DNA of 64,000 bases. Source: Streptomyces sp. NL15-2K (GTDB lineage Bacteria > Actinomycetota > Actinomycetes > Streptomycetales > Streptomycetaceae). Positions within the stretch are counted from its first letter, which is position 1; each line of letters opens with the position of its first letter. The DNA is taken from positions 1,488,001-1,552,000 of the forward strand of contig NZ_CP130630.1 in assembly GCF_030551255.1 (NCBI RefSeq), read 5' to 3'. The position numbers were made by a program, and so were the translations under genes. Positions 49,780-58,561 of this stretch are shown piece by piece. The notes under the pieces are model-generated. The model searched no databases and had not been told where the DNA came from. It worked only from the letters and a program-made list of their open reading frames with translations.

Positions 49780-51249
49780 TCAGCCGAACATCGGCGGCGG
49801 GGCCTGCTCCGCGATGACGACGGACTTGAGCTGCGTGTACATGTCCAGGGTCTCCGCGCAGTACTCCCGCCCGATCCCGCTGCCGTGGTACCCGCCGAAC
49901 GGTGAACCGTCGACGAGGTTGAAGTACTGGTTGACCCAGATGGAGCCGGCCTTGAGCCGGTCCGCGGTCCGCATGGCGTGCGCCAGGTTGGAGGTGTAGA
50001 CCCCGGCCGCGAGACCGTAGTCGACGCCGTTGGCCTGCTCGATCATCTCGTCGTAGTCCCGCCAGCGGATGACCGAGAGGACCGGACCGAAGATCTCCTG
50101 CTGTGCGATCCGCGAGGTGTTGTCCGTCTCGAAGACCGTCGGTTCGATGAACCAGCCCGCCTCGCTGCCAGGAACGGTGGCACGCGATCCCCCGGTGACC
50201 AGGTTGGAGTCCTCCTTGCCCGAGGCGATGAAGTCGAGGACCCGCTCGCCCTGAGTCTGCGAGACGAGACAGCCGAGCCGGGTCGCCGGATCGACCGGCG
50301 AACCGACGGTGATCCGTTCGAACACGCCGGTCAGCCGGCTCAGGAAGTCGTCGTAGAGGTCGTCGTGCAGGAAGAGCCGCGTGCCCGCGAGGCAGGACTG
50401 GCCGTTGCAGTACGTGGCGGCGAAGGCCGCGTTGTCCACCACCCGGTCCAGGTCGTCGATGTCCGGGAAGACGATGTTCGGGCTCTTGCCTCCCAGTTCG
50501 AGGGAGACGGGAACCAGCCGGTCGGCACCCGCGTGCGCGATGATCCGGCCGACCTCGGCCGAGCCGGTGAAAGCGAGCTTCTCGACGTCGGGGTGGGCGG
50601 TCAGCGCGGCGCCCGCCTCGGTCCCCATCCCCGGCACCACATTGACCACGCCGGGCGGGAAGATCTCCGCGAGTGCCACGCAGAGTTCGAGGGTCGACAG
50701 GGAGGCGTTCTCGTCCGGCTTGAGCACCAGCGTGTTGCCCGCGGCCAGCGCCGGCGCGAGCTTGAAGGCCGTCATGATGGCCGGCACGTTCCACGGGATG
50801 ATCTGACCGACGACACCCAAAGGCTCACGCTTGGCGATCGCCCAGCCGCCGGGGACCGGGTTGTTCCACCCGGTGTGAGTGACCGCCGCGGCGGCGAAGA
50901 AACGGTACTGGCTGATCGCGATGCGGTGATCGATCGCCGTCTCCCCGATGGTGCGACCGATGTCCATCGCGTCGATCACAGCCAGACGGTCGATGTTCTC
51001 CTCGACCCAGTCCGCGAGCCGGTGCAGCAGTGCGGACCGCTGCGCCACGGGGGTCGCGGCCCACCCCGGAAACGCCGACTTCGCGGCTGCCACCGCCGCG
51101 TTGATGTCGTCCGCTCCCCCACGGGTGATCGTCGCGAGCCGGGCACCGGTCGCCGCGTTGACGGCGTCGAACGCCTCCGTCGAGATCGACATGCGCTTCC
51201 CGCCGATCAGCGGCTCGTAATGGTCGGCGAGCCCTACGTCCACCTTCAT
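49780..51249 (-). CDS. Aldehyde dehydrogenase
   Basis: 489 residues from ATG 51249, with GGAGGAACC before it; the frame continues upstream to 51369 without homology. Cofactor motif IIPWNVPAIMTAFKLAP, catalytic Glu251 (SLELGGKSP) and Cys286 (NGQSCLAG), late motif EIFGPVLSVIRW. It is complete and in the usual length range. Probably oxidises the aldehyde formed by the neighbouring alcohol dehydrogenase. Confidence 0.93.
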   Translation of the reverse strand: MKVDVGLADHYEPLIGGKRMSISTEAFDAVNAATGARLATITRGGADDINAAVAAAKSAFPGWAATPVAQRSALLHRLADWVEENIDRLAVIDAMDIGRTIGETAIDHRIAISQYRFFAAAAVTHTGWNNPVPGGWAIAKREPLGVVGQIIPWNVPAIMTAFKLAPALAAGNTLVLKPDENASLSTLELCVALAEIFPPGVVNVVPGMGTEAGAALTAHPDVEKLAFTGSAEVGRIIAHAGADRLVPVSLELGGKSPNIVFPDIDDLDRVVDNAAFAATYCNGQSCLAGTRLFLHDDLYDDFLSRLTGVFERITVGSPVDPATRLGCLVSQTQGERVLDFIASGKEDSNLVTGGSRATVPGSEAGWFIEPTVFETDNTSRIAQQEIFGPVLSVIRWRDYDEMIEQANGVDYGLAAGVYTSNLAHAMRTADRLKAGSIWVNQYFNLVDGSPFGGYHGSGIGREYCAETLDMYTQLKSVVIAEQAPPPMFG

Positions 51250-52018
51250 GTGGTTCCTCCAGGTCCTTGCACGATCCGCGCTTCGATGGGAGGAGCGTAG
51301 GAACCGGCGATGCTCGTCAGACAGCCCATGGAACGCACACAGACGGACGCTCAACGCACACCGAGCCACCGGCGGCGGTCATCCCCGGCATGCGGATCTC
51401 TCGGCTGGGATGCGCGTCGCCGCCGACCGCCCGGCCCCCGTCACGCGTGCAGGGTGTGCACCTGGCCATCACGCGCCCTCACCCCCTACCCGGCCACCGG
51501 TCGAGGACCCGTCGCACACGACACCGGGCCACGCTGGGAGATGGTCATCTCGGTCTGTGCCACCGCCCGGCCGCCGCCGACCTCGACGGTGGTACCACCG
51601 AGGAAGTGCAGGATGCGCACGCCTCGATCGAAGCCCTCACAGGTTCGGTCGGACGACGACGAGGCGCGACGAAGGGCCGGGCACCCTAGGAACCGGTGAG
51701 GAGGGCGGTGCCGGCTGTCCCGTTCCGTGCCGGACACCGCTTTCAATCAACGAAAGGGGATGTTCCTCTGCGCGCCGGAGCCCCGCAGCATTATGCCCGG
51801 ACCGGCCTGCCGCAGCCGATCCCGCCGAGCTGCCGCCGCACGGACAGGGAGGACGCCATGTCCAGCGAAGACAAGACACCAGGGCCCTAGCCCTGAGTCG
51901 CACGGCCCCTACCCGCCGCACGGTCGGCTGCGGGACGGCGGCGCGCGCCACTGGATCAGACCAGACCGGCGTGACGGTTACGGATCTCTCTGACCATTCG
52001 CAACAAAGGAGTTGTGTC
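51250..52018. other. 769-bp intergenic region, no gene recognised
   Basis: Lies between the divergent aldehyde dehydrogenase and SDR genes. Open frames exist on both strands (for example 51267-51689 plus, 51486-51746 minus), but their translations are rich in Arg/Pro/His, match no family I know and lack a convincing ribosome-binding site. It may be regulatory or a decayed gene. Confidence 0.5.
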
Positions 52019-52765
52019 ATGGCTGGACGTTTGACGGGCAGAATCGCCGTAGTGACCGGCGGTAGTGCAGGAATCGGGCAGGAGATCGCCCGAAAACTGG
52101 CGTCCGAAGGCGCCGACATCGCAGTCGCCGACATCAACCTGGCCGATGAGACCAAGGCGCTGGTGGAAGCGACCGGGCAACGGTTCTTCAGCGCGAAGGT
52201 CGACGTGTCCGACGAGGCGCAGGTGAATGCCTTCGCCGGAGAGGTCCGGGACGCACTGGGCCGTATCGACATCGTCGTGAACAACGCGGGCATCGTGCCG
52301 TTCGGCGACTTCGATAACGCGACTTTCGATCAGTGGAAACGCACCTTCGCGATCAATGCCGACGGCGCGTTCCTGACCACCAAGGCATTCCTCGACGACC
52401 TCAAGCACTCCGACGCCGGCAGGGTGATCAACATATCGGCGGTGGCCTACTGGACACCCCAGCCGCACTTCGTCGCGTACGTCTCGTCAAAGGGTGCCCT
52501 CAACGGATTCACCCATGTGCTGGCGGCGAATCTGGCGAGCCACGATGTCACGGTCAACGCCGTCGCACCCAGCCTGACCGAGACAGCCAGCGCTCTCCAG
52601 GCGGTGAGTGACGAGTTCTTCGGCATGACCGTACAGATGCAGGACCTGAAGCGGCGGCAGAAGCCGGCGGACGTCGCCAACACGGTGGCGTTCCTCGCCT
52701 CCGACGAAGCCGCGTTCATCACCGGCCAGATCATCGCCGTCGACGGAGGAGTCACGCGCCGCTGA
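52019..52765 (+). CDS. Short-chain dehydrogenase/reductase
   Basis: 248 residues. TGGSAGIGQEIARKL, VVNNAGIVPFG, the Ser in NISAVAYW, and YVSSK (Tyr, Lys) give a full classical SDR set. AAAGGA lies eight bases before ATG 52019; the open frame from 51248 is not used. Reduces or oxidises a carbonyl/hydroxyl with NAD(P). It is 87 bp before the BBE-type oxidase and probably in the same operon. Confidence 0.92.
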   Translation: MAGRLTGRIAVVTGGSAGIGQEIARKLASEGADIAVADINLADETKALVEATGQRFFSAKVDVSDEAQVNAFAGEVRDALGRIDIVVNNAGIVPFGDFDNATFDQWKRTFAINADGAFLTTKAFLDDLKHSDAGRVINISAVAYWTPQPHFVAYVSSKGALNGFTHVLAANLASHDVTVNAVAPSLTETASALQAVSDEFFGMTVQMQDLKRRQKPADVANTVAFLASDEAAFITGQIIAVDGGVTRR

Positions 52766-52852
52766 CGTCGGTTTCCGACCCGATTCAGCTGTCCTCGATC
52801 ACCTCCGCCGATGCGTGAGCGCCCGGCATCTGTCACATCGAAGGGAAGAGCC

Positions 52853-54220
52853 GTGCCACTTGAGAGAAAGCTGGAGCGGAAGCTGTTGTGGTCCGGCGAC
52901 GAGGGCTACGAGCAGGCTCGTCGCGACGCCGTGTGGAACGGCCGTAAGCCCGCACGACGGCCGGCCGGAATCGTGCTGGCCGAGGACGCCGACGACGTCG
53001 CGGTGGCCGTTCGCCTGGCCGGCGAGCGAGGGCTTCAGGTCTCCGTGCGCGCGGGCGGACACAGCACCTCAGCCGCCGGTCTGCGCGAGGGCGCGCTCCT
53101 CGTCGACGTGTCACGCCTTGCGCGTATGGACATCGATGCTCAGGCCAGGACCGCGGTCGTCGGACCCGGAGTCCTCGGCCAGGACCTCGATGGGGCGCTG
53201 GACCCGCTGGAGCTGTTCTTTCCCCACGGCCACTGCTCGACGGTGGCCGTGGGGGGATTCCTTCTGGGCGGGGGCCTGGGATGGAACTGGCGTGCCCACG
53301 GGCCCGGATGTGTCCTGGTCCGGGCCGTCGACGTGGTCACGGCGGACGGCGAGGCGGTCCGGGCCGATGAGTCGCACAACAGCGATCTCTACTGGGCGGC
53401 CCGCGGCGCCGGACCCGGGTTCTTCGGCGTCGTGACCGCCTTCCACCTGGAACTGCGGCCAAAGCCGGCCGTGATCAAAGCCACCGCGCACAACTACCCG
53501 CTCGCGATACGTGGTGACCTCTTCGGCTGGCTGCACGGGATCCGTCACGAGATGTCACCGATCGTGGATCCGTCCCTCTGCATCACCCAACACGTGGCCG
53601 GCTCCCCGGACGGCCCGACGATGCTGCTGGGTCTGTACGCCTTCGCCGACTCCGAGCGCGAGGCCGACGAGGCGCTCGCGCCCTTCACGAACGCGCCCCT
53701 GCGGGACAAGGCGATCTGGCACATCGACCCCGTCGCGGTCGGGGGCATGCAGGACGTCACGGGCGTGGATGACCTCTACCCGGCCGGCCTCCGGTACGCC
53801 CACGACAACATCATGTCCAACGCGTCGGCATCCGCCCTGGTTCCGGCCCTCGACGCAGCCCTCACCTCGATCCCCTCTCCCCGGTCCCACGTCAACTGGA
53901 TGAACCTCGTCGGCCACCCCGAACTGCCGGACATGGCCTTCTCCTTCCTCGGGGAGACCCTGGTCGAACTGGTCGCGGTATGGGACGACCCGAGCCGGGA
54001 CGCGGACATGCAGGCATGGGTCATCGACCACACCCGGCGGCTGGAACCGGTGGCCATGGGAAGCCAGATGAGCGCCGACTCCATGGCATCCCGCGGCCTG
54101 GGACCCGACGCCTACTTCTCCCCCGACGCGCTGTCGCGCCTCAAGACCATCCGTGACCGGTGGGATCCGGACCACCGCTTCGTGTCATTCCTGCTCGGTC
54201 GAGACGCACCTCCGCAATAG
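52853..54220 (+). CDS. Berberine-bridge-type FAD oxidase, probably bicovalent flavin
   Basis: 455 residues from GTG 52853, after AAGGGAAG. The FAD-binding PCMH domain has VSVRAGGHSTSAAGL, where His70 is the usual covalent flavin attachment, and Cys128 in PHGHCSTVAVGGFLLGG sits where the second covalent link forms in BBE-like enzymes. The C-terminus ends with the BBE motif PDALSRLKTIRDRWDPDHRF. Known: such oxidases take alcohols, amines or sugars and pass electrons to O2. No secretion signal is seen. Substrate unknown. Confidence 0.9.
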   Translation: MPLERKLERKLLWSGDEGYEQARRDAVWNGRKPARRPAGIVLAEDADDVAVAVRLAGERGLQVSVRAGGHSTSAAGLREGALLVDVSRLARMDIDAQARTAVVGPGVLGQDLDGALDPLELFFPHGHCSTVAVGGFLLGGGLGWNWRAHGPGCVLVRAVDVVTADGEAVRADESHNSDLYWAARGAGPGFFGVVTAFHLELRPKPAVIKATAHNYPLAIRGDLFGWLHGIRHEMSPIVDPSLCITQHVAGSPDGPTMLLGLYAFADSEREADEALAPFTNAPLRDKAIWHIDPVAVGGMQDVTGVDDLYPAGLRYAHDNIMSNASASALVPALDAALTSIPSPRSHVNWMNLVGHPELPDMAFSFLGETLVELVAVWDDPSRDADMQAWVIDHTRRLEPVAMGSQMSADSMASRGLGPDAYFSPDALSRLKTIRDRWDPDHRFVSFLLGRDAPPQ

Positions 54221-54260
54221 ACATCGCATCACCGGACGGCTTATCGTCTTTGTAAAAGCT

Positions 54261-54279
54261 ACTTTCGTTGTACGAAAGT
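54261..54279. promoter_or_regulatory. IclR-type operator candidate A
   Basis: ACTTTCGTTGTACGAAAGT: perfect 8-bp arms around TGT, ending one base before the AAGGAG of the SDR at 54294. The same 19-bp pattern recurs at 55974 and 56721. Confidence 0.7.
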
Positions 54280-54293
54280 GAAGGAGTGTGACC

Positions 54294-55049
54294 ATGACGT
54301 GGTTGGGGTTGGAAGGCAGCCGGGCGCTCGTCATAGGGGCCGGCGGCCTGGGTGCCGCCTGCGCCCGAGGGCTCGCGGAGGCCGAGGCACACCTGGCCGT
54401 CGTGGACGTGGACGAGGCGAAGCTCAAGGCACTGCGGGACGATCCGGCACTCGCGGACGCCGATGTGCACGTGATTCCGGCCGATGTCACGTCCTCGACG
54501 GCCTGCGAGGAAGCCGTCCGGGCGGCGGCGGATGCGCTCAGCGGGCTGGACGTGCTGGTGCACGCGGTGGGAACGAACGACCGCCGGGCGGTGGTCGACA
54601 CACCGGACGAGACGTGGGAACGGATCCTCACGCTGAACCTGTCGAGCGCCTTCTACGCAGGGCGGGCGGCGGGACGTCTGATGCGCCGGGCAGGGCGCGG
54701 GAGCATGGTGTTCTTCTCCTCGGTCTCCTCCCGGCTCGCCCACCCGCACCATGCCCCCTACGCGGCGACCAAGGGCGGACTGGACCAGCTGGCGAAGGTG
54801 ATGGCCCGGGAGTGGGCCGCCGACGGTGTGACCGTCAACGCGGTCGCCCCTGGCTACACGGAGACCGAACTCACCCGCGAGTACCTGGACAGGCCGGGGA
54901 TGCGCGAGGAAATGCTCAGCCTGGTCCCGGCAGGACGCCTGGGCACCCCGCAGGACGTGGTCGGCGCCGTGCTCTTCCTCGCCTCGGCGCGCGCGTCATT
55001 CATCACGGGGCAGGTGCTTTATGTGGACGGCGGCCGCACCCTCGTCTGA
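54294..55049 (+). CDS. Short-chain dehydrogenase/reductase
   Basis: 251 residues from ATG 54294 (AAGGAG seven bases upstream; GTG 54288 is too close to the site). Cofactor loop ALVIGAGGLGAACARGLAEA, VLVHAVGTNDR in place of NNAG, catalytic Ser in FSSVSSRL, and YAATKGG with Tyr and Lys. The 19-bp dyad ends 14 bases before the start, so a repressor bound there would block expression. Member of the IclR-linked gene group with FAH and CMD-family genes. Confidence 0.9.
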   Translation: MTWLGLEGSRALVIGAGGLGAACARGLAEAEAHLAVVDVDEAKLKALRDDPALADADVHVIPADVTSSTACEEAVRAAADALSGLDVLVHAVGTNDRRAVVDTPDETWERILTLNLSSAFYAGRAAGRLMRRAGRGSMVFFSSVSSRLAHPHHAPYAATKGGLDQLAKVMAREWAADGVTVNAVAPGYTETELTREYLDRPGMREEMLSLVPAGRLGTPQDVVGAVLFLASARASFITGQVLYVDGGRTLV

Positions 55050-55095
55050 GTCAGGAGCCGACCGGGCAGGACGGCACCGCAGGCTGCCTCGTCCG

Positions 55096-55947
55096 TCAAC
55101 TTCCGCCGAGCAGCCGCGTGATCTCCTGACATGTGTTCAGCAGGCGCGGGCGCAGTTCGTCGAGCAGGCGGGTGACGGGAAACCCCATCGCGGGCACCGC
55201 CACATTGGCCGCGGCCACCACCGAACCGGAGGCGTCACGCAGGGGCGCGGCCACCGAGCGCAGCCCGTAGGCGAGTTCCTCGTCCTGCACCGCCCAGCCC
55301 CGCTCGCGAATGTGCGCCAGCACCGGCCGCAGCTCCGCCGGCGACCGGATCGCGTTGGGGCCGGTCGCCCCGGTGAAGGACTCTTCGGTGAGGCGCTTGT
55401 CCAGCTCGGCGTCGTCCAGGCTGCTCAACAGGACCTTTCCGATGGAGGTGTTGACCGCCGGAAGCCGCGAGCCCACCTGGATGTTCGCGGTCACCAGGTC
55501 GTTGTTGCGCAGCCGGATCAGGTACAGCACCTGGTCGCCGGACAGGGTGCCCAGGTTGACCGTCTGGCCCGTCGCCGCGGCGAGCCGGCGCAGCGGCCCG
55601 TCGGCGAGTTCCACCACGTCCATGCCGCGCAACGCCGCGAAGCCCAGCGTGAGGACTTTGGGGGCCGGACGATAGGCGCCGTCCGGCAGCTGCTCCAGGA
55701 ACCCCTCGGTCACCAGGGTGGCGGCCATCCGGAAGGCGGTCGGCAACGGCACCCCGGCCTCGACGGCCATGTCTGTCAGCTTCATCGACGACCGCTGTTC
55801 GGAGAACTGCCCCAGCAGCCGCAGCCCCTTGGCCAGCGCCTCGACGTGGTAGCTGCGTTTGGACGCCGCGGAGCCGTCGGCGGGCAGGGAGCTGGTCGGT
55901 TCTTCACGCGGCGGCACGAAAGGTCTCGCTTTCTGTCTGCTGGGCAC
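55096..55947 (-). CDS. IclR-family transcriptional regulator
   Basis: 283 residues from GTG 55947. The winged helix-turn-helix (LAKGLRLLGQFSEQRSSMKL; AVEAGVPLPTAFRMAATLVT) is followed by the IclR effector domain (TGQTVNLGTLSGDQVLYLIR; LPAVNTSIGKVLLSSLDD; RERGWAVQDEELAYGLRSVA). It is convergent with the SDR and divergent from the CMD-family gene at 56036. Three copies of a 19-bp dyad flank its targets and itself, so it very probably controls this local group. Confidence 0.92.
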   Translation of the reverse strand: MPSRQKARPFVPPREEPTSSLPADGSAASKRSYHVEALAKGLRLLGQFSEQRSSMKLTDMAVEAGVPLPTAFRMAATLVTEGFLEQLPDGAYRPAPKVLTLGFAALRGMDVVELADGPLRRLAAATGQTVNLGTLSGDQVLYLIRLRNNDLVTANIQVGSRLPAVNTSIGKVLLSSLDDAELDKRLTEESFTGATGPNAIRSPAELRPVLAHIRERGWAVQDEELAYGLRSVAAPLRDASGSVVAAANVAVPAMGFPVTRLLDELRPRLLNTCQEITRLLGGS

Positions 55948-55973
55948 GGTGGGCGCTACGACGGAGCAACGTC

Positions 55974-55992
55974 ACTTTCATTGTATGGAAGT
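55974..55992. promoter_or_regulatory. IclR-type operator candidate B
   Basis: ACTTTCATTGTATGGAAGT, one mismatch between the arms, in the 88-bp gap between the divergent IclR gene and the CMD-family gene. Suits control of both, including autoregulation. Confidence 0.7.
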
Positions 55993-56035
55993 CGGCATCA
56001 GACTCACCCGCCACGGGACGACGAGGAGGACGGAA

Positions 56036-56668
56036 ATGGGAGTACGACTGGCCGGGCTGCTGCCCGGTGAACTGGACGAGGAGCAGGCCGAGGTCTACCG
56101 GGCCATCACCGGCGGCGCCCGCGCCTCGGGGCCGCAGGCGTTCCCACTGACCGACCAGGAGGGGCGGCTGCGTGGCCCCTTCAACGCCATGTTGCTGAGC
56201 CCTCCGGTGGGTCTCGCGACGCAGGCCCTCGGCGCGGCCGTGCGCTACCGCTCCTCGCTGAGCGATCGCGTGCGGGAGATGGCGATCCTCGCCGTGGCCG
56301 CCCACTGGGGCAGCGCCTTCGAGCGGGAAGCTCACGAGGCCGTCGGCCGCACCAGCGGTGGCCTGGCCGAATCGGAGATGGCCGCACTGCGCGCCGGCGG
56401 GATGCCGGAACTCACCGAGCCGGCCGAGCGCGCTGCCCTGCGGGCGACGACAGCACTGCTGCGGTGCGGCACATTGAACGACGACGAGTACACCGACGCC
56501 GTGAGCGCGGCCGGAGAGCGAGGCGTGTTCGAGCTGACGACGCTGGTCGGCTACTACTCGATGCTCGCTCTGCAGTTGCGCGTATTTCTGGGCGAGCCAA
56601 GCGCATCCGGTTCCGATGACCGCGGACCTCAGTCCCTGGCAACGCCTTGGCCCCTGGCGACGCCTTGA
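56036..56668 (+). CDS. Carboxymuconolactone decarboxylase-family protein
   Basis: 210 residues from ATG 56036, after GAGGAGGA; the open frame from 55859 is antisense of IclR. The AhpD/CMD core is LGAAVRYRSSLSDRVREMAI then LAVAAHWGSAFEREAHEAVG. The CxxC pair of AhpD peroxidases is absent, so this is closer to the decarboxylase branch or to the many unassigned members. In protocatechuate catabolism CMD decarboxylates a lactone; here it may do a similar step before the FAH enzymes. Confidence 0.85.
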   Translation: MGVRLAGLLPGELDEEQAEVYRAITGGARASGPQAFPLTDQEGRLRGPFNAMLLSPPVGLATQALGAAVRYRSSLSDRVREMAILAVAAHWGSAFEREAHEAVGRTSGGLAESEMAALRAGGMPELTEPAERAALRATTALLRCGTLNDDEYTDAVSAAGERGVFELTTLVGYYSMLALQLRVFLGEPSASGSDDRGPQSLATPWPLATP

Positions 56669-56720
56669 CAGTCCACGATGACCCTTCAATACTCAACTCC
56701 AAGTTCACACAGTGAATATT

Positions 56721-56739
56721 ACTTTCACTCCTCGAAAGA
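56721..56739. promoter_or_regulatory. IclR-type operator candidate C
   Basis: ACTTTCACTCCTCGAAAGA: weaker arms (CTTTC/GAAAG) with the same spacing as sites A and B, 12 bases before the FAH gene at 56752 and overlapping its leader. Confidence 0.6.
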
Positions 56740-56751
56740 AGGCAGAAAATC

Positions 56752-57624
56752 GTGAAGCTGATCACCTTCGACGACGGGCGGGTCGGCAGGCTGGAACTCG
56801 AGGAACGGCTCGTGCTGCCCCTCGAAGTCGGCAGCACCCGGGAGTACTTCGAGCGCGACGGCGAGGTCCTGGAGACCGGTGAGCGGCTGCGGCTGGACGA
56901 CGTGAAGCTGCGCGCGCCGATCGTGCCGAAGAAGTTCTTCCACACGTCCGGCAACTTCCGTGAGCACGAGGACGAGTCGAAGAACGTCGACTGGTCGCAC
57001 CCCATGCACAAGGGCATCGTGTTCTTCCAGAACGTCGACGCGATCGTCGGCCCGGAGGAGCCGGTCATCTACCCGGAGCACCTGACCAGTGAGCTGGACT
57101 ACGAGTTGGAGATCGCCGTCGTCATCGGCAAGCCGGGCAAGTTCTTCGGCGTCGACGACGCTGCCGACCACATCGCCGGCTACGTCGTCTTCAACGACAT
57201 CACCGCCCGCGACATCCAGCGCCGCGAGATGGAGTCCGGCGTCTTCTCCTTCTGCAAGGCCATCGACACCTTCTGCCCGGTCGGCCCGTACATCGTCACC
57301 GCCGACGAGATCCCCGACCCGCAGCACCTCGACATGGAACTGCGGGTCAACGGCGTGGTCCGGCAGAAGTCCAACACCAGCCGCATGTCGGTCTCCATCC
57401 CGCACCTGGTCGCCTACCACTCCCCGCAGGGCTACAGCGCCGGCGACCTCATCACCACCGGCACCGTCCAGGGCGTGGCCGGCTTCAGCGGCGACCCGGA
57501 CATGTACCTGAAGCCCGGCGACGTCGTCGAGGCCGAGGTAGAGCGGCTCGGCGTCCTGCGCACCCCCATCGTCAGCTGGCAGGAGGGGCGTGGGACCCCC
57601 GTACCCGAGAAGGTGGACTGGTGA
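56752..57624 (+). CDS. FAH-family enzyme
   Basis: 290 residues from GTG 56752. Core blocks: VPKKFFHTSGNFREHEDES, LDYELEIAVVIGKPGKFFG, YVVFNDITARDIQRREME and DLITTGTVQGVAGFS. All FAH metal-ligand acids appear to be in place. It overlaps the second FAH gene by GTGA (57621-57624), so the two products may act in sequence or as a heteromer. The IclR-type dyad lies in its leader. Confidence 0.9.
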   Translation: MKLITFDDGRVGRLELEERLVLPLEVGSTREYFERDGEVLETGERLRLDDVKLRAPIVPKKFFHTSGNFREHEDESKNVDWSHPMHKGIVFFQNVDAIVGPEEPVIYPEHLTSELDYELEIAVVIGKPGKFFGVDDAADHIAGYVVFNDITARDIQRREMESGVFSFCKAIDTFCPVGPYIVTADEIPDPQHLDMELRVNGVVRQKSNTSRMSVSIPHLVAYHSPQGYSAGDLITTGTVQGVAGFSGDPDMYLKPGDVVEAEVERLGVLRTPIVSWQEGRGTPVPEKVDW

Positions 57625-58484
57625 GGCTCGGCGTCCTCGACGGCCACACCGTCGTGGTCAGCGGCGATCGGGCCGCGAACGTCCGCTGGGCCTCGCACGG
57701 CAGACTGCCCACCGACCCGATGGCACTGCTGGAGGACTGGCCACGCCTACGCGACTGGGCGGCCGGGCTGCCCGAGGAGGCATACGACATCCCGGTCGAC
57801 CCCATCGCGCTCGGCGCGCCGGTGCCGCGCCCCCGCCAGGTGTTCGCCGTCGCCCTCAACTATCCGCCGCACGCCGCGGAAGCCGGTTTCACTCCGCCCG
57901 ACGAGCCGCTCGTCTTCACCAAGTTCCCGGCCTGCGTCACCGGTCCGCACACCAGCGTCGCCCTCCCCCGGGGCAAGGTCGACTGGGAAGTCGAACTCGT
58001 CGCGGTGATCGGCCGCGAGACGTACCAGGTGAGCGAGAACCACGCCTGGAAAGCGGTGGCCGCCCTGGCCGTGGGTCAGGACCTCTCCGAACGTGTCACC
58101 CAACTCCGGGGAAAACCTGCCCAGTTCAGCCTGGGCAAGTCCTTCCCCGGCTTCGGCCCCATCGGCCCTGTCCTGGTCACCCCCGACGAACTCGACGACC
58201 CCGACGACCTGGAGATCACCGGGCTGCTGAACGGCGAGGTCGTCCAGCAGGACCGCACCAAGTCCATGATCTTCCCGGTGCCGGAGCTCATCGCCCGGCT
58301 CTCGGCCGTGCTGCCGCTCTTCCCTGGTGACCTGGTCTTCACCGGCACCCCGGCGGGCGTCGGCAACCGCATGAACCCGCCGCGCTACCTCACCGATGGG
58401 GACGAACTCGTCAGCCGCATCGAGGGCATCGGCGAGATCCGCCAGCATTTCACCGGCCCCGCCCAGCGGCCGTCCGGGGGCTGA
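57621..58484 (+). CDS. FAH-family enzyme, second of a coupled pair
   Basis: 287 residues from GTG 57621. Core blocks: VFAVALNYPPHAAEAGFTPP, VDWEVELVAVIGRETYQVSE, VGQDLSERVTQLRG and DLVFTGTPAGVGNR. It resembles the 31933 FAH more than its immediate neighbour. Known family reactions are acylpyruvate hydrolysis, hydratase and decarboxylase steps; which applies is not clear. An SDR and a P450 follow. Confidence 0.9.
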   Translation: MRLGVLDGHTVVVSGDRAANVRWASHGRLPTDPMALLEDWPRLRDWAAGLPEEAYDIPVDPIALGAPVPRPRQVFAVALNYPPHAAEAGFTPPDEPLVFTKFPACVTGPHTSVALPRGKVDWEVELVAVIGRETYQVSENHAWKAVAALAVGQDLSERVTQLRGKPAQFSLGKSFPGFGPIGPVLVTPDELDDPDDLEITGLLNGEVVQQDRTKSMIFPVPELIARLSAVLPLFPGDLVFTGTPAGVGNRMNPPRYLTDGDELVSRIEGIGEIRQHFTGPAQRPSGG

Positions 58485-58561
58485 GAGCCGCGACAGCCCG
58501 CCGGCTGTCTGTGTCCCCCGCCCCCGGAACCCTCGTCCGACCATCGCAGACAAGGACCCGC

